Assembly: GCF_029962835.1 (NCBI RefSeq)
Contig: NC_080590.1
Coordinates: forward strand, 64,478,001 to 64,542,000
Direction of reading: 5' to 3'
Length of the DNA stretch: 64,000 bases
Origin: Magnolia sinica
Lineage: Eukaryota > Streptophyta > Magnoliopsida > Magnoliales > Magnoliaceae
A program made the position numbers and the translations under genes. Shown piece by piece: positions 25,725-35,859 of the stretch. The number at the start of each line of letters is the position of its first letter. Positions within the stretch are counted from its first letter, which is position 1. The notes below the pieces were generated by a model that searched no databases, was not told where the DNA came from, and saw only the letters and a program-made list of their open reading frames with translations.

Positions 25725-26703
25725 TCACTTGGGAATCATCCTCTCCAACCATTCATTCCTTTGAATAGGACTTACATGATCAATGAACGTAGAAGCAAAA
25801 TGCGGTCTTTCCACAAGGAATGTGTAGGCCCTATATATCATGTCAGAATCAATGGTTGTCATATTCTCCAACTCGTCCCGTAGTCTTCCTACTGTTTTAG
25901 TTTTGAATGAAACATATTCATCCATTGTTTCCTGTATGCATTTAAACATTTCAATAACAGTTGATGCAATAGAAGCATTCTTCTTCTTCTTTAATGGCCT
26001 TAGAGCAGAGTTTCTCACATCCTTTTAACCGCTTCCTTTGCCATATTGATATTGACCTTGTGTTTCGTCGGAATATACATCATCGGGTGGTGTAAATGGT
26101 GTTTATGATCTAGAGGAGTATGAGGACAATGGGATGTCATCCATGTAATGAGATGAATAGAGGACTTCTTCCTCAAGATTGACTCTAGTTCGTGCTGCAT
26201 TCCCGGTAGCAGAATCATCTCCACATACAATATCAAACTGAGCTAGCAGTCGGAATGGCTTGTTACTAATTTGAATAGCTTCAGGTTTTACCTATAAAAC
26301 AAATGAAATTTAGTTAGTTTTCATTGTATATGAATGACTTCAAGTTTTGAATGAAATTCACCTTGATGAATTCATTTCAAACGTCTGGTTCAACAGTAAC
26401 ACATTTCCTTTCTTCATTCCAACCGAAGTCACTTTTGCTAAGTGTAAGCTTTGCCAAGTTATATTTCTTTTTAAGCATTCGAAATCGATTCCTGCACTTT
26501 TCTCCATCCACTTCCACAGAAAATGTTTCCATCACAAATTTTGCTACTTTATTCATACTAGCTTCTCGAAAAGCGTTGTCAGATTTTTTTCCAGCGATAC
26601 TTCCTCAACTAAGGAGTTCACCATACATTCATCCATGTATGATGTCCAGTTAATTTATGCCTTTCGGCCGCCGCTACTTGCCTTTGCATTTCGTGACATA
26701 CCT
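25725..26703 (-). pseudogene. Myb/SANT-like accessory protein of the PIF/Harbinger element (broken)
   Basis: In PIF/Harbinger elements a second protein with a Myb/SANT-like DNA-binding domain works with the transposase. The minus strand begins MSRNAKASSGGRKA near 26703, then a WTSYMDECMV block, KVAKFVMETFSVEVDGEKCRNRF and YNLAKLTLSKSDFGWN, which form the trihelix-like domain (about 26660-26380). The C-terminal part (26018-25725) contains ASTVIEMFKCIQETMDEYV and a Leu-rich tail typical of the family. At least one frameshift and several stops interrupt it. Confidence 0.75.
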
Positions 26704-26894
26704 TAAAACATTGGACATTTAAACATTACAAATTTGTAAAACCACATAAGATGTAGAAATATTATATAAATTGCAAATAGATGTAGAAATATTATATAAA
26801 TTGCAATAATCTTTCTATCAGCATCCACATTCTAAAATATTTTTCAAAATTAACGAATTGATATTTTGTTCTGACTTATATGATTCCCACATAG

Positions 26895-28162
26895 CTAACG
26901 CAAGTCCAAGTCAAAATTCCCTCCATCTTTGTTTTTCCCTCCTAGCAGCTGTAGATTCATTTCGGAAGTCGCATTCATTCTCCTTCTCATTACTCTCATT
27001 ACCTTTATCTTCATGCATCTCACTTTCATCTTCTCATTGTTATTTTCAAAATCAAGCTCTTGATCACGTTTTTCATTAATAATATGATTATATAGGATAT
27101 AACATGCAACAACTATATTGAGTTGTGTATTTAAAGGGTAGCCTGAAGCAATCTTCAATATGGAAAATCGTGCCTTTAATACTCCAAAAGTGCGTTCTAT
27201 AGCATTCCGCAATGAGGAATGACGAAGATTAAACAACTCTTCCTTTGTCCTAGGTTGATAACCTTGCCTAAATTCTTTTAGATGATACCGAACGCCACGG
27301 AATGGTGCTAAAAAAACCAGTTGCATTAGCAAAACCAGCATCTACTAAGTAACATTTGCCTATAAAAAACACACCTTAAAAGTCATGTAAATGTAATCTA
27401 CTTATTAATAAATAAATACATATCTATATGTCTACTTAGATTAGTACTTGCTAGGACAATCAATTTGTGTTGTCGGCTAAGAGTGTCTGCTAGTATTTGT
27501 GAATCTGATGCCGATCCCTCCTACCCCGCTAGTACATATTGAAATGTTAAATCAAAAGAGTAGCTGGCTAACACATTTTGGGAAATAAATCCCCTTTGAT
27601 TACGCTACTTGGCTTGCTCTTTTATACTGATCATCGCTGGAATATGTGAGCTGTCTATGGCTCCGACACAATCCTTAAAGTACGGAAAAAATCTTGTACC
27701 ATTCATTATTTCGGGCGGTACACCATTTTTGGGTGGTTTTATAATATCGTGTTGTAAAAGTACAACTGCATTAAGCATTCTGTTAAAGTGATGACTAATT
27801 GTTTTCCCAGAATGGTTAAAATGATGTTGCATGACATGGTTCTTAATATTATGGCTAATTATATGAAGAAAAATTATTAACTTTTCTTCCAGTGATACAC
27901 CAAATGTGCCTTACAGGTTACTCTTTTCTTGTATCATATCACGAAGGCTAAAGAAACCATCTTTGTGCATATGAATGTAGTTGAAGCATGTTGGCCCCGG
28001 TCCATTAATAATCGCATTCGCAACCTGTGCGCCTGTTTAATTTCGTTGATGTCGTTGTGATTCTTCTAACATATTGTTTTTATCAAGTCAAATAGCCATT
28101 ACTGCGTAAGCCGTAGTTATTGTAGACATCATATGAAAATCTATCTCAGAATCTGAATCCAT
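26895..28162 (-). pseudogene. PIF/Harbinger transposase (DDE, HARBI1-like), broken
   Basis: The transposase cuts and rejoins element ends. The minus-strand start MDSDSEID is at 28162. The catalytic positions are recognisable: first Asp in DCVGAIDSSHIPA (about 27660), second Asp in LVDAGFAN (about 27345-27320), and Glu in NAIERTFGVLKARF (about 27210-27165). Between them is FDLTFQYVLAG followed by SASDSQILADTLSR. In-frame stops occur near the amino end and after KEQAK and VLAG, and a frameshift lies near FLAPFRGVRYHL, so it is non-functional. Normal family length is about 400 residues, which the span would fit. Confidence 0.88.
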
Positions 28163-28799
28163 TTCTCAAATAGATCTAAAAATCAAAGAATACATATATA
28201 GTAAGATAAGCTAAAGATTGAAACAAATGATTGGTAAGGTCACAAAGATCCAAATTTTAATTTAGATCTTTTTCTAGTTCTAGTTCTAGTTATTTTTATA
28301 ATACGTATAAGTTTAGTCCCTGTGGATTCGATCTCGGTTTTACTGAGTTATTACTACATCGCAACCCTACACTTGGGGTTGTGAACATTGGACCAATCAC
28401 ATTTTACTCTAACAGGTAGTCCAGATAGCCTTTGATTTGCGACCACCATTATTACCCTTATCTAAGGATCTTATGGCAATATAAGTAACTTTAAACCCTA
28501 ACTTTCTTATTGCCCTTTGGAAAGGTACACATTCTTGCACCTTGCATCCCCTTTTCCAATTTTGTATCTTACCATCAACTGCATCCTTTCTACCACACTT
28601 ATAACATGTCCATGTCGCATGTGATGGTTCCCACTTCATACTATAATGTTTCTAGCTCACATTGGATGGTGGAGAGCAATAAAAGATGAAATGGTTGTTA
28701 TGCATCATACTTGAACATGGAAATTGGTCTCATTACCATGTATGAATAGTTGGTTGTCAATAGATATATACCATTAAATACTTACCCAATAGATTGATT
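28163..28799. other. Unassigned; possible LTR fragment around 28250-28410
   Basis: The block gtccctgtggattcgatctcgg...ttactacatcgcaaccctacacttgg resembles LTR ends of Tat/Athila-type elements, but no second copy or terminus is visible. A 76-residue minus frame at 28409-28639 has a CYKCG pair and basic residues; I recognise no family. Confidence 0.35.
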
Positions 28800-29985
28800 G
28801 AACATTTGAAGGCTAGACTTGTGGCCAAAGGATATACCCAAATTGTTAGACTGGACTATGGGGAGGCATTTTCTCTTGTTGCTGAACTAAATTCTTGTGA
28901 GTTTTGAACTTTGTGGTAGCTAACAGGTCTTGGCTATTATACTAGTTAGATGCCAAGGATGCTTGTTGAACGATGAGCTATCTAAAGAAGTTTACATGTA
29001 TTAACCTCTTGGGTTTATTGCCCTGGTGGAGAATGTGAGTGTATAAACTTTGGAAGACAAATAATAGTCTGAAGCAGTACCCCCAAAGCTTGGTTTGAGA
29101 TGTTTAGTAGCATATGCAAAGGGATGGTCACCTTGGTTGTCTATGCAGATGATATTATCATTAGGAAGTTATCTAATGTGGATATCAGGAGTCAAAGCTC
29201 ACATTCAAAACCAGTTTCAGACCAAAGATCTTCGATACTTCCTAGGGATTGAAGTGGCCCAATAAGCTTATAGGATTAACTTACCCCAAAAGAAGTACTA
29301 TGTGGACCTGTTGGAATGTTAGGGTGTAATCTAAGTGATACTCCAATGAAACCAAATGGTAGATTGTTCGACAAACAAGGGGAACCATTTGATGATCCGA
29401 AGAGCTTAGGAAGCTTATCTAACTGTCACTTGGCCAAACATCTCATCTATAGTTGGGGTAGTGAGTCAATTTATGCATTAACCAAAGATTCAACATTAGG
29501 AGGCAATTTTATTTGTCATTTGCTACCTAAAGATGCTAAGGACATGGTTGTTTTACCTATCATATGGGCATTTTTAGATCGAGTCTATGTTAATGTTGAC
29601 TGGGCTAGTATAGGGAGAGACAGAGAGTCTATCTCTATGTACTGCACTTTTGTTGGAGGAAATATAATAACTTGGAATAACAAGAAGCAAAGTGTTATTG
29701 CTTGATTTAGTGCTAAGGTAAAGTATAGGGCTATGGGCCATACTGTTTGCAAGCTTCTATGGGTTCGATATATTCTTAAGGAGCTTTAACTATTGGATGA
29801 AGAATCTATAACTCTTTATTGTGGTAACCAAGCAACAACACACATTGTCAATAATCCAATTTTTCACGAAAGAATAAAATATATAAAAGCAGATGGTTAC
29901 TGCATTAAAGAAAAAATATGTCAAAGGAAATCATCACAGAACACACGTCCTCTATTTACATGTAAATTTTATTTATGAATAGCAA
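28800..29985 (+). pseudogene. Ty1/Copia reverse transcriptase and RNase H remnant
   Basis: Reading across frames, the RT palm entry KARLVAKGYTQ is at 28810-28845, then a LDAKDAC box, the active-site region LVVYADDIII (29130-29160, frame-shifted), DLRYFLGIEVAQ (29225-29265), and a link at LGCNLSDTPMKPN. RNase H follows with VDWASIGRDRES, CTFVGGN, NKKQSVIA and CGNQATTHIVNNPIFHERIKYI up to about 29930. It lacks gag, protease and integrase, and no LTRs are seen, so it is a truncated dead copy. Confidence 0.88.
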
Positions 29986-30008
29986 GATGTGCATGATTGA
30001 TATATTCC

Positions 30009-30048
30009 TCTCTCTCTCTCTCTCTCTATTATATATATATATATATAA
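30009..30048. repeat. (CT)n and (AT)n microsatellites left of the MITE
   Basis: CT run at 30009-30027, then tatt and an AT run reaching the MITE edge. Confidence 0.9.
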
Positions 30049-30050
30049 TT

Positions 30051-30393
30051 GCTCACCTGCACACCTTCTTATGTGAGCACCCGTGTGCACCTTTGCACAC
30101 GTGTCATGGGTGCATAATCTGAATAGTACACGTGATGCAACACCCCTTTAAACTCTATGGGCCCAATTTTCAACTTGATCGAAAACTCTAGTGGGCCATA
30201 GCAAAGAGAAATGCAAATCAAGGGAGGAAGCTGTTTCATTTTGTTATAGCCTACCAGAGTTTTGTATCAGGCGGAAAGTAGGGCTTGTGAGGTTTCATGG
30301 GTACCACATCACGTGGACCGTTCAAATTCTGTGCCCATGACATGTGTGTAAAGTTGTGCATGAGTGCTCACGTAAGAAGGTGTGTAGGTGAGC
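30051..30393. mobile_element. 343-bp MITE with 29-bp terminal inverted repeats
   Basis: The left end gctcacctgcacaccttctt (30051 on) and the right end, reverse-complemented, gctcacctacacaccttctt match at 27 of 29 positions up to gtgagca. The candidate target duplication is att (30048-30050 and 30394-30396); at 3 bases it is weak evidence. There is no coding capacity. CT microsatellites lie outside both ends. The superfamily is undecided. Confidence 0.82.
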
Positions 30394-30395
30394 AT

Positions 30396-30460
30396 TCCTC
30401 TCTCTCTCTCTCTCTCTCTCCCTCTCTCTCCACATGCGCGCGCGCACACACACACACACA
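30396..30460. repeat. (CT)n then (GC)n(AC)n microsatellites right of the MITE
   Basis: A CT-rich run is followed by cgcgcgcgcacacacacac. The short frames on either strand are compositional. Confidence 0.9.
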
Positions 30461-31700
30461 CTGAGGAGAGTGGATTATATTTAAGGCCCACGTTGACCCT
30501 ATGGCATTTATATACTTTATTTTCATTATTAATAAAAGATTAAAATGGGTGTCCAAAATCCTATGAGACGTCACTCTCCTTCTCTTCATCTCTCTCACCT
30601 ATCTACCTATCTCTCTTGCTTTCGCGCTCTTCTGTCCCTTTGTTTGCTTCTCTTGTATATATCATCACCCATACAAAACATTCTCTTTCAAGTGTTAAGG
30701 CTTGTTGTGAAATGAGTGGGTGAGAGGGGTTTATAATTTAACTGAATAATATTTTAGTAAATAGTGGAAGCTTGGACAGGAAAAAAAAATGCCATGTGGC
30801 GTGATTTGGTTGGTTATTGGAACCCTTTAAACACGTGGCATCTTTCTTTTAGAATTGGAATGGCAATTTTTGTAATTTAGCCAAAAGACATAGGTAATGA
30901 GTGATGAAATAACAACATAAATCCAATTTTCGCTAGTGTTGTCCAAGCTAAAATCCCAAAGCATGTGGGTGAGAGTTTCGGGAGCATTACCTGAGTTAAC
31001 TCATCGTGGTTAACATGGATAGTGGAATTTAGATTCCCGCTACCCTTGCTGGACTCGAATTTTAATGCAAAAGTGGTTTACTGTTGCTTCGAGTGTCAGA
31101 TGGGGCCCTCTAATTGGTAGATGAGTGGCAAGGAATTAGAATTCCGACACCCTTATTTAGGGCTGGGGTTCAGGTGTCGGAGAAGTTTTACGTGGGTATC
31201 ATTTGGGCTTTAGAGGTTTTTGAGCGGGGATTTTAACAGTTTCATTTCAGGCTCCCGTTTCTAGAGACTATAGGTTTCAATTCTAGGTTTTTGGTTTTCG
31301 GTTCTTAGGGTTCTATGGTTTTGGGACTTGGTTCCTAAGGTCTGGTCTGGATTTATAAAAATCGGTCACCCTGTTTCAAGCAGGGTGTCTAAGGAACATT
31401 TGTCTTTTTTTTTTTTTTTGTTTTTTTGTTTTATTTTTTAACTACTCAAATTGATTGGCAACACGTTTCACACAAACGATGTTCCAAATCATCCAGTGGC
31501 AAATTTATTTTATTTGGTTTGGAACATCATCTATATAAAAACGCAATTGTAATTTTTATATCTGACCTAGACTTGATCAGCCCCCTTACCCTACCCTGCT
31601 GTCTTCACCCCTTATCCAGGCTTTAATCAATGGGGTTGCCAAATCTTTTATTAATCTTCAGCAATCATGGGCATGGGCAATAGATTCGATTGAGTGTGCC
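30461..31700. other. Non-coding DNA upstream of RRP6L
   Basis: Contains a T-homopolymer stretch at about 31405-31438 and no recognisable gene or transposon. Confidence 0.45.
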
Positions 31701-31711
31701 TAATATGTATT

Positions 31712-31744
31712 TGGGCCTGAATCGTAAAACCTAGGCCCAGCCCA
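31712..31744 (+). promoter_or_regulatory. Cluster of site II motifs (TGGGCY) in the RRP6L promoter
   Basis: TGGGCC at 31712-31717, GGCCCA at 31734-31739 and AGCCCA at 31739-31744 (the last two are TGGGCY on the opposite strand). Site II elements near a telo-box are known to drive plant genes for translation and ribosome biogenesis, which fits an rRNA-processing exosome subunit. The functional link here is inferred. Confidence 0.6.
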
Positions 31745-31976
31745 TGGAGTATCTACTAGGCTCATGGCAGACTGCACCGGGTCTCTTTCTCATTCATACC
31801 TCATGCGGAATGTCACACAAAAGCACTCCCACTCATCTTTCATACCTTTCACCCCCGTCACGTGGTAAAAATAGTGAGAAACGTGGGAAGTGCATCAAAA
31901 CTCAAAATCGCAGCCAAAAAAAGCAGACGACCCTTCAAATACAGAACGAGAGAGAGGGAGAGAGCTTCGAAGACTG

Positions 31977-32006
31977 ATGGTTAAAATGGCGGACTCAAAA
32001 CCTTAA
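31977..32006 (+). CDS. Short upstream open reading frame in the RRP6L leader
   Basis: ATG at 31977 opens nine codons (MVKMADSKP) and stops at TAA 32004-32006, 47 bases before the main start. The stop overlaps a telo-box-like AACCCTA (32005-32011). If the transcript starts upstream, this could lower translation of the main frame. Transcription start evidence is lacking, so the call is tentative. Confidence 0.35.
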   Translation: MVKMADSKP

Positions 32007-32053
32007 CCCTAGACCTAGAAAACCCTTTCCGTTTCATCCCCACCATATTACAG

Positions 32054-32710
32054 ATGGAACGCACGTCCGGTCCCGACCCTCCATCATCAAAGGCTGAAAC
32101 TCTTCAATCCCTAGCGTCTGGCTCACTCTCCTCCTCCATATCTTCCCTTTCGGCCTCTTCAAGACCCATCCCCTCCGACAAGGACTTCCATTTCTTCTAC
32201 AACTTTGACGACTTCAAGCTCCCCATCAAAGCAATCGCCGAGAACTCCGAATCGTTGCTGAAGAGCATCTCCTTCGGCCGCGGTCCGCCTTCGATCTTTC
32301 CCTCTGGGGCGGACCCTGACGATGCCTATGACTGGCTCGTCAACCTCAATGATGAGATCTTCGAGCGTGTCGATATCTCCTTGGACGAGTTCCAACGTGC
32401 CCGGAAGAAAGAAGAGGGGCTAGGTATGACTGCCGATGGGTTCCAGTTGGTCTATGGGAAGAAGAAGAAGAAGGTGGGCACCCGTAATTTGGAGGGAAAT
32501 GAGAGGCGTGATTCGACTGCAGCCTCAACGGTGAGGATGGCTTCGAAGGATGCTAATCGGACGGGGGAGCGGCCACGGGTGCCATTTCACATACCGACTA
32601 TTCCTCGTCCGCAGGATCAATTTGGTATTTTGGTGAATAATTCGAACCAACCATTTGATCACGTTTGGCTACAGAGGAGTGAGGAGGATGGCAGGCTTGT
32701 GCATCCACTG
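32054..32710 (+). CDS. RRP6L: RRP6-like exosome exoribonuclease, exon 1 (PMC2NT domain)
   Basis: First coding exon of a plant RRP6-like protein, the nuclear exosome 3'-5' exoribonuclease that trims rRNA, snoRNA and aberrant transcripts. The 219 codons start at ATG 32054, the first in-frame Met, in a Ser-rich amino terminus (residues 12-36). FHFFYNFDDFKLPIKAI (about 45-61) through AYDWLVNLNDEIFERVDISLDE (about 91-112) form the PMC2NT domain, which in yeast and human binds the Rrp47/C1D cofactor. A Lys run at residues 136-140 may be a nuclear signal. VPFHIPTIPRPQDQF and the closing HPL are conserved in the family. The exon ends in phase 0 at CTG followed by GTTAGT. It cannot be assigned to RRP6L1 or RRP6L2 from this part alone, though it looks nearer L2. 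Confidence 0.93.
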
Positions 32711-32849
32711 GTTAGTTGTGAAAAATAATTACTAATTTTCTTTTAATATTTTCGTAATATCTGTTAGATGTTGATATGCAGCTGTTTTCTTATTGTTACA
32801 TACTGGGAATTTCATAATTTGTTTCTGTTTGCTTGGTGTATTTCTTTCA

Positions 32850-33330
32850 TGTTTGCATTGGTTTCTGTTGCAGTTCTCTATTTTATTGGTTTTGCCACTT
32901 GTTTCTACTTACTGTAACTCTTGTTTTCTTCCTTTTCTTTTTGCATTATTTTTTGCTTGCCTTCTCTTGTTTTCTCGGTTTTTTCATTAGTTTATCTTCG
33001 CCGCTTTCTCATTCTCTCTCTTAGTTTTTCATTGGTTCACTTGTCATCTCAGTTTTCTGCATTAGTTTCTGTTCAGGCATGTTCTCTTGTTTTATTGGCT
33101 TAGTTGCTGTTTGCAGGTTCCTATTTTCTTGATTTCTGGTTTCTGTTCATGGTTTCTCAGGCTTCCTTGAATTTTTATTATTTTCATTATGCGCATTGGT
33201 TTCTGTTTACAACTTCTCTTGTTTCTTGATTTCTTGCATTGGGCTTCTGTTGGTGGGTTTTCTTGTTTTCTAGATTTACTACATTAGTTCTGTTCATGTT
33301 GGATTTCTTTACTAGCTTTTTTTCTTCGGC
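32850..33330 (+). repeat. Pyrimidine-rich intronic repeat, block 1
   Basis: Degenerate units of about 45-60 bases around the consensus gcattggtttctgttcacag then gttctcttgttttcttgatt. Many units end in a polypyrimidine-CAG sequence like a 3' splice site (for example ttctgttgcag at 32863-32873). The overlapping open frames, rich in Phe, Leu and Ser, are compositional and not genes. Confidence 0.75.
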
Positions 33331-33609
33331 TCCTGGTATGGGTTCTCCTGTCCACAAGATTTTCTTTTGCCCTGTAAATCTTCAGGGTCTTGAAACCATT
33401 TCATAGCCGATTGGATTTATAAATTTTCCTCTCATCGGCCATTTTTGGGTTTATTAGATTTCATGTACTGGACTTACTGCTGTTGCTTTCAAACCATATC
33501 CACATTCCATCTCAAAGACTCTTGGACATAAATAGGGACGACTTTTAAAATTAGAACCTTCCATTTCCATGCTATCTTGATAGGCCCAAGTTGCACAGTT
33601 GAAGGAACT

Positions 33610-34040
33610 GTAGAGAAATCCAAGTCCATCTTGATCTTTCCTTCTGGTGATCCATAAAACATATTGATTGAATTGTCAGCCTCAATGGTGGAATTTCTGA
33701 ATGTGTTGATGTTTCATTCTACAAATTTCAGTGGATTCGGAAGAAAGAGAGGTTTAATTTGGTAAGCACTGAGAGTGGGTTTTAGTTGGTTCACAGGAAG
33801 AAGGAGAAGGTGGTGTTTGTTAGCTGGAGAAAAATCAGGGGCATTCTTTGACAGGTAGAATGGTTTTGAAAGATCAAAAGAGGGTGGGTGAATGTTTACT
33901 TGGATGGTGTACCATTTCATATACCTAGCATTCCTCGGGTGCAAGACGTGTTCAGATTTTGTAATGATAATTCGAACTTGCCTTTTGAGCATGTTCTGTT
34001 GCAGAAGAGCGATGACTGTAGCAAGTTTATATATCCGCTG
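33610..34040 (+). pseudogene. Partial duplicate of RRP6L exon 1 within intron 1 (pseudo-exon)
   Basis: This stretch aligns with about 32285-32710 of exon 1. Shared landmarks are gatctttcc-tctgg, the cggaagaaaga block, the ggaagaagg-gaag Lys block, and then an open piece VPFHIPSIPRVQD...NSNLPFEHVLLQKSDD...YPL ending at GTTAGT exactly as exon 1 does. A TAG replaces the Gln codon in the GF-Q-LV box (about 33778), and the 5' half is frame-broken. Similarity continues a little past the donor into intron sequence, so a DNA-level tandem duplication is more likely than retroposition. It probably cannot encode a working exon, but the donor and 44 open codons remain. Confidence 0.85.
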
Positions 34041-34089
34041 GTTAGTTCCATAATAACCAAATGCTAATTGTGTGTTTTATTTATTTATT

Positions 34090-34530
34090 TATTTTCATGG
34101 ATTCATGGTTCTCTTGTTTTCTTGATTTTTTAAGCGTTGGTTTCTCTTCACTTGGCTCTCTTTTCTTCTTGATTGTTCCGCATCAATTTCTGTCTGCAGA
34201 TTATTTATTTATTTATTTCGGATCTTTGCATTAGTTTGTGTTTGTGGTTCTCACATCTTTGTTTCTTTCTTTCTTTTTTTTTTTTTTTTGGTATTGGTTT
34301 CTTATGATTTTTCTGTAGTCCACCACCCCCCCCCCCCTTCTTCCTGTGTTTGCATCTGCGCTTGCACCTGTATGCATGTCTAGTCTATTTTTTGTTTGTT
34401 TACTTTCTTTATGGGTTCTCTCATTTACTTGGTATACATTAGTTTCTATTCAACAGTTCGCTTGTTCTCTTTATTTTGCATTAGTTTTGATTAACGGGTT
34501 CTCTCATTTTCTCAGTCTTTACAAAAGTCT
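34090..34530 (+). repeat. Pyrimidine-rich intronic repeat, block 2
   Basis: Same unit as block 1 (ttctcttgttttcttgatt...gcattagtttctgt), starting shortly after the pseudo-exon donor just as block 1 starts after the true exon 1 donor. Confidence 0.65.
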
Positions 34531-35387
34531 CGGTGATACACATTACATGTATTGACGATATTGCACTTGTGTCGGTCTCCTTTAAAAAATTGGAAAATTT
34601 GCAAAAATCCACAAAAAATCTCTTTAAAAAAAATAAAAAATTGTTGGGATTACGTTACTAAGGGTATTGGTCGAATTCCTTTTCATTCATTTGGAGAGTA
34701 AAGGGGACTTGGTTGTGGAAAGCAAGATTGGAGAGCATTTGTTACCAATGTGAGTTTTTGCTATTTTAAATTGTTCTCTTGTTTAAATTGCTTGAAATGT
34801 GTGAAATAAAGTTAGTAATTCATGATTTTGCATGTTTTGTATACTTAATCATGGATTTAGACCTCTTAATTTTTGAATTTGGTAATAATGGCAAAATTTT
34901 GGGGAAATCATGAAGTTACTAATTCATGAACCTTCAAGTACTCTTCCCGATTTCACCAATTTAACTTGCACTTATGTGGAAAAATCATGTGAGAGTACTT
35001 GGAGGTTCATCTATAGATTGACGGAACTTTTTTGGAATTTTTGAAAAAAATTACGTTTTAATTAAAAATATCGATAAATAAAATAAAAAATAATTCTAAT
35101 GAGTGTATGCTGATCTTAACATCAGCTACACATTTATTTATTTTCAAAAATAAATTTAATTTTTTAAATTATAGAAAATAATTTAAAAATATATTTTTAA
35201 ATAAATCCATTGTACATTGTAGTAATGTATTGGTTGTATTTTCATACATGCCTTCTATGATATAAATTATATGAACTGATGTTGAATATAGTTTCCTCAC
35301 TTCTGTCAGACAGACAATGCATAGTTTAGGACACGCCATAAAGGAAACTTATCATGTGTACATGTTTTTTGTGATATTTTGAGTTTT

Positions 35388-35404
35388 AAGTGTGTTTTAA
35401 TGTC
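35388..35404. repeat. SINE target site duplication, left copy
   Basis: aagtgtgttttaatgtc matches 35578-35594 at 16 of 17 positions. Confidence 0.85.
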
Positions 35405-35577
35405 ACCCGCCCGGGGTGTGGGTGAATGGCTAGCGCCATGGGTTCCCCACAGATGCGAGTTTGATTCCCTTCCCCATGCTTTACCTGATGCACATGGTTT
35501 GCCGGTGATTGCATGCATCCATAGGGATTAGTCTCACCCTAAAAAGGGGTGGGGACACCCTGTCGTCATAAAAAAAG
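35405..35577 (+). mobile_element. tRNA-derived SINE, 173 bp
   Basis: The head has an A-box-like segment (gggtgaatggctagcgccatgg) and a B-box-like gagtttgattccc, the RNA polymerase III promoter parts of a tRNA-derived SINE. The tail ends in an A-rich run. A 17-base duplication with one mismatch flanks it, the mark of LINE-assisted insertion. It is not a functional tRNA gene. Confidence 0.82.
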
Positions 35578-35594
35578 AAGTGTGTATTAATGTC
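35578..35594. repeat. SINE target site duplication, right copy
   Basis: aagtgtgtattaatgtc, one mismatch from 35388-35404. Confidence 0.85.
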
Positions 35595-35859
35595 TTTTTT
35601 AACATCCCTTGAAGCTCCATTGAAAAATTCGATCAATTTCCCAATGTTTCCCAAGATGGTGATACATTGCACGATACATGCAATATTTCCCATGCGATAA
35701 CCGATATGTTTCCGTATCCCAAGGGTGCGATACATGTGTTGATATCATTATTGAAAACACTGGTTTTAGCCACTACGTCTTGGTTCTAGCCAGCCTGTCT
35801 CAGTTTCGGTCAAGAGTGAATCATTCCGAATTGTGATTTAGTTCATTCTGTTCACAAGA

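Larger units (their letters stand above)
25245..28162 (-). mobile_element. PIF/Harbinger DNA transposon, decayed, right end lost
   Basis: Both genes typical of plant PIF/Harbinger elements are present on the minus strand: a DDE transposase (28162-26895) and a Myb/SANT-like protein (about 26700-25725). The left edge shows a family-like terminus (acctgtttggatg at 25251) and then a cluster of gtaagtgacttac palindromes. No matching ccaaacag terminus is seen right of 28162, so that end was truncated or diverged. Confidence 0.82.
35278..35760 (-). mobile_element. Mutator-like family fragment (ATCG-rich), interrupted by a SINE
   Basis: Aligned with the reverse complement of 49151-49440 the order of blocks is the same: gaatatagtt, cagacagacaatgcatagtttagga, aagtgtgt-ttaatg, ttttttaacatccc, cccaatgtttccc, gcgataaccgatatgtttccgtatcccaagggtgcgata and a final gaaaacactgg. 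The family's other copy has terminal repeats and an 8-9-base duplication. The SINE at 35405-35577 splits this copy. Confidence 0.7.

Noticed and set aside
28409-28639. Zinc-finger-like gene (CYKCG) on the minus strand
   Set aside because: Only one Cys pair, no recognised family, surrounded by transposon remnants; unsupported as a gene.
32793-33103. Phe/Leu-rich small membrane proteins in RRP6L intron 1
   Set aside because: T-rich repeated intron sequence keeps frames open; the same happens in blocks 2 and 3. No conserved start or family.
35405-35577. Functional tRNA gene
   Set aside because: A and B boxes are degenerate, no cloverleaf with anticodon can be drawn by eye, and a SINE-type duplication and A-rich tail are present.
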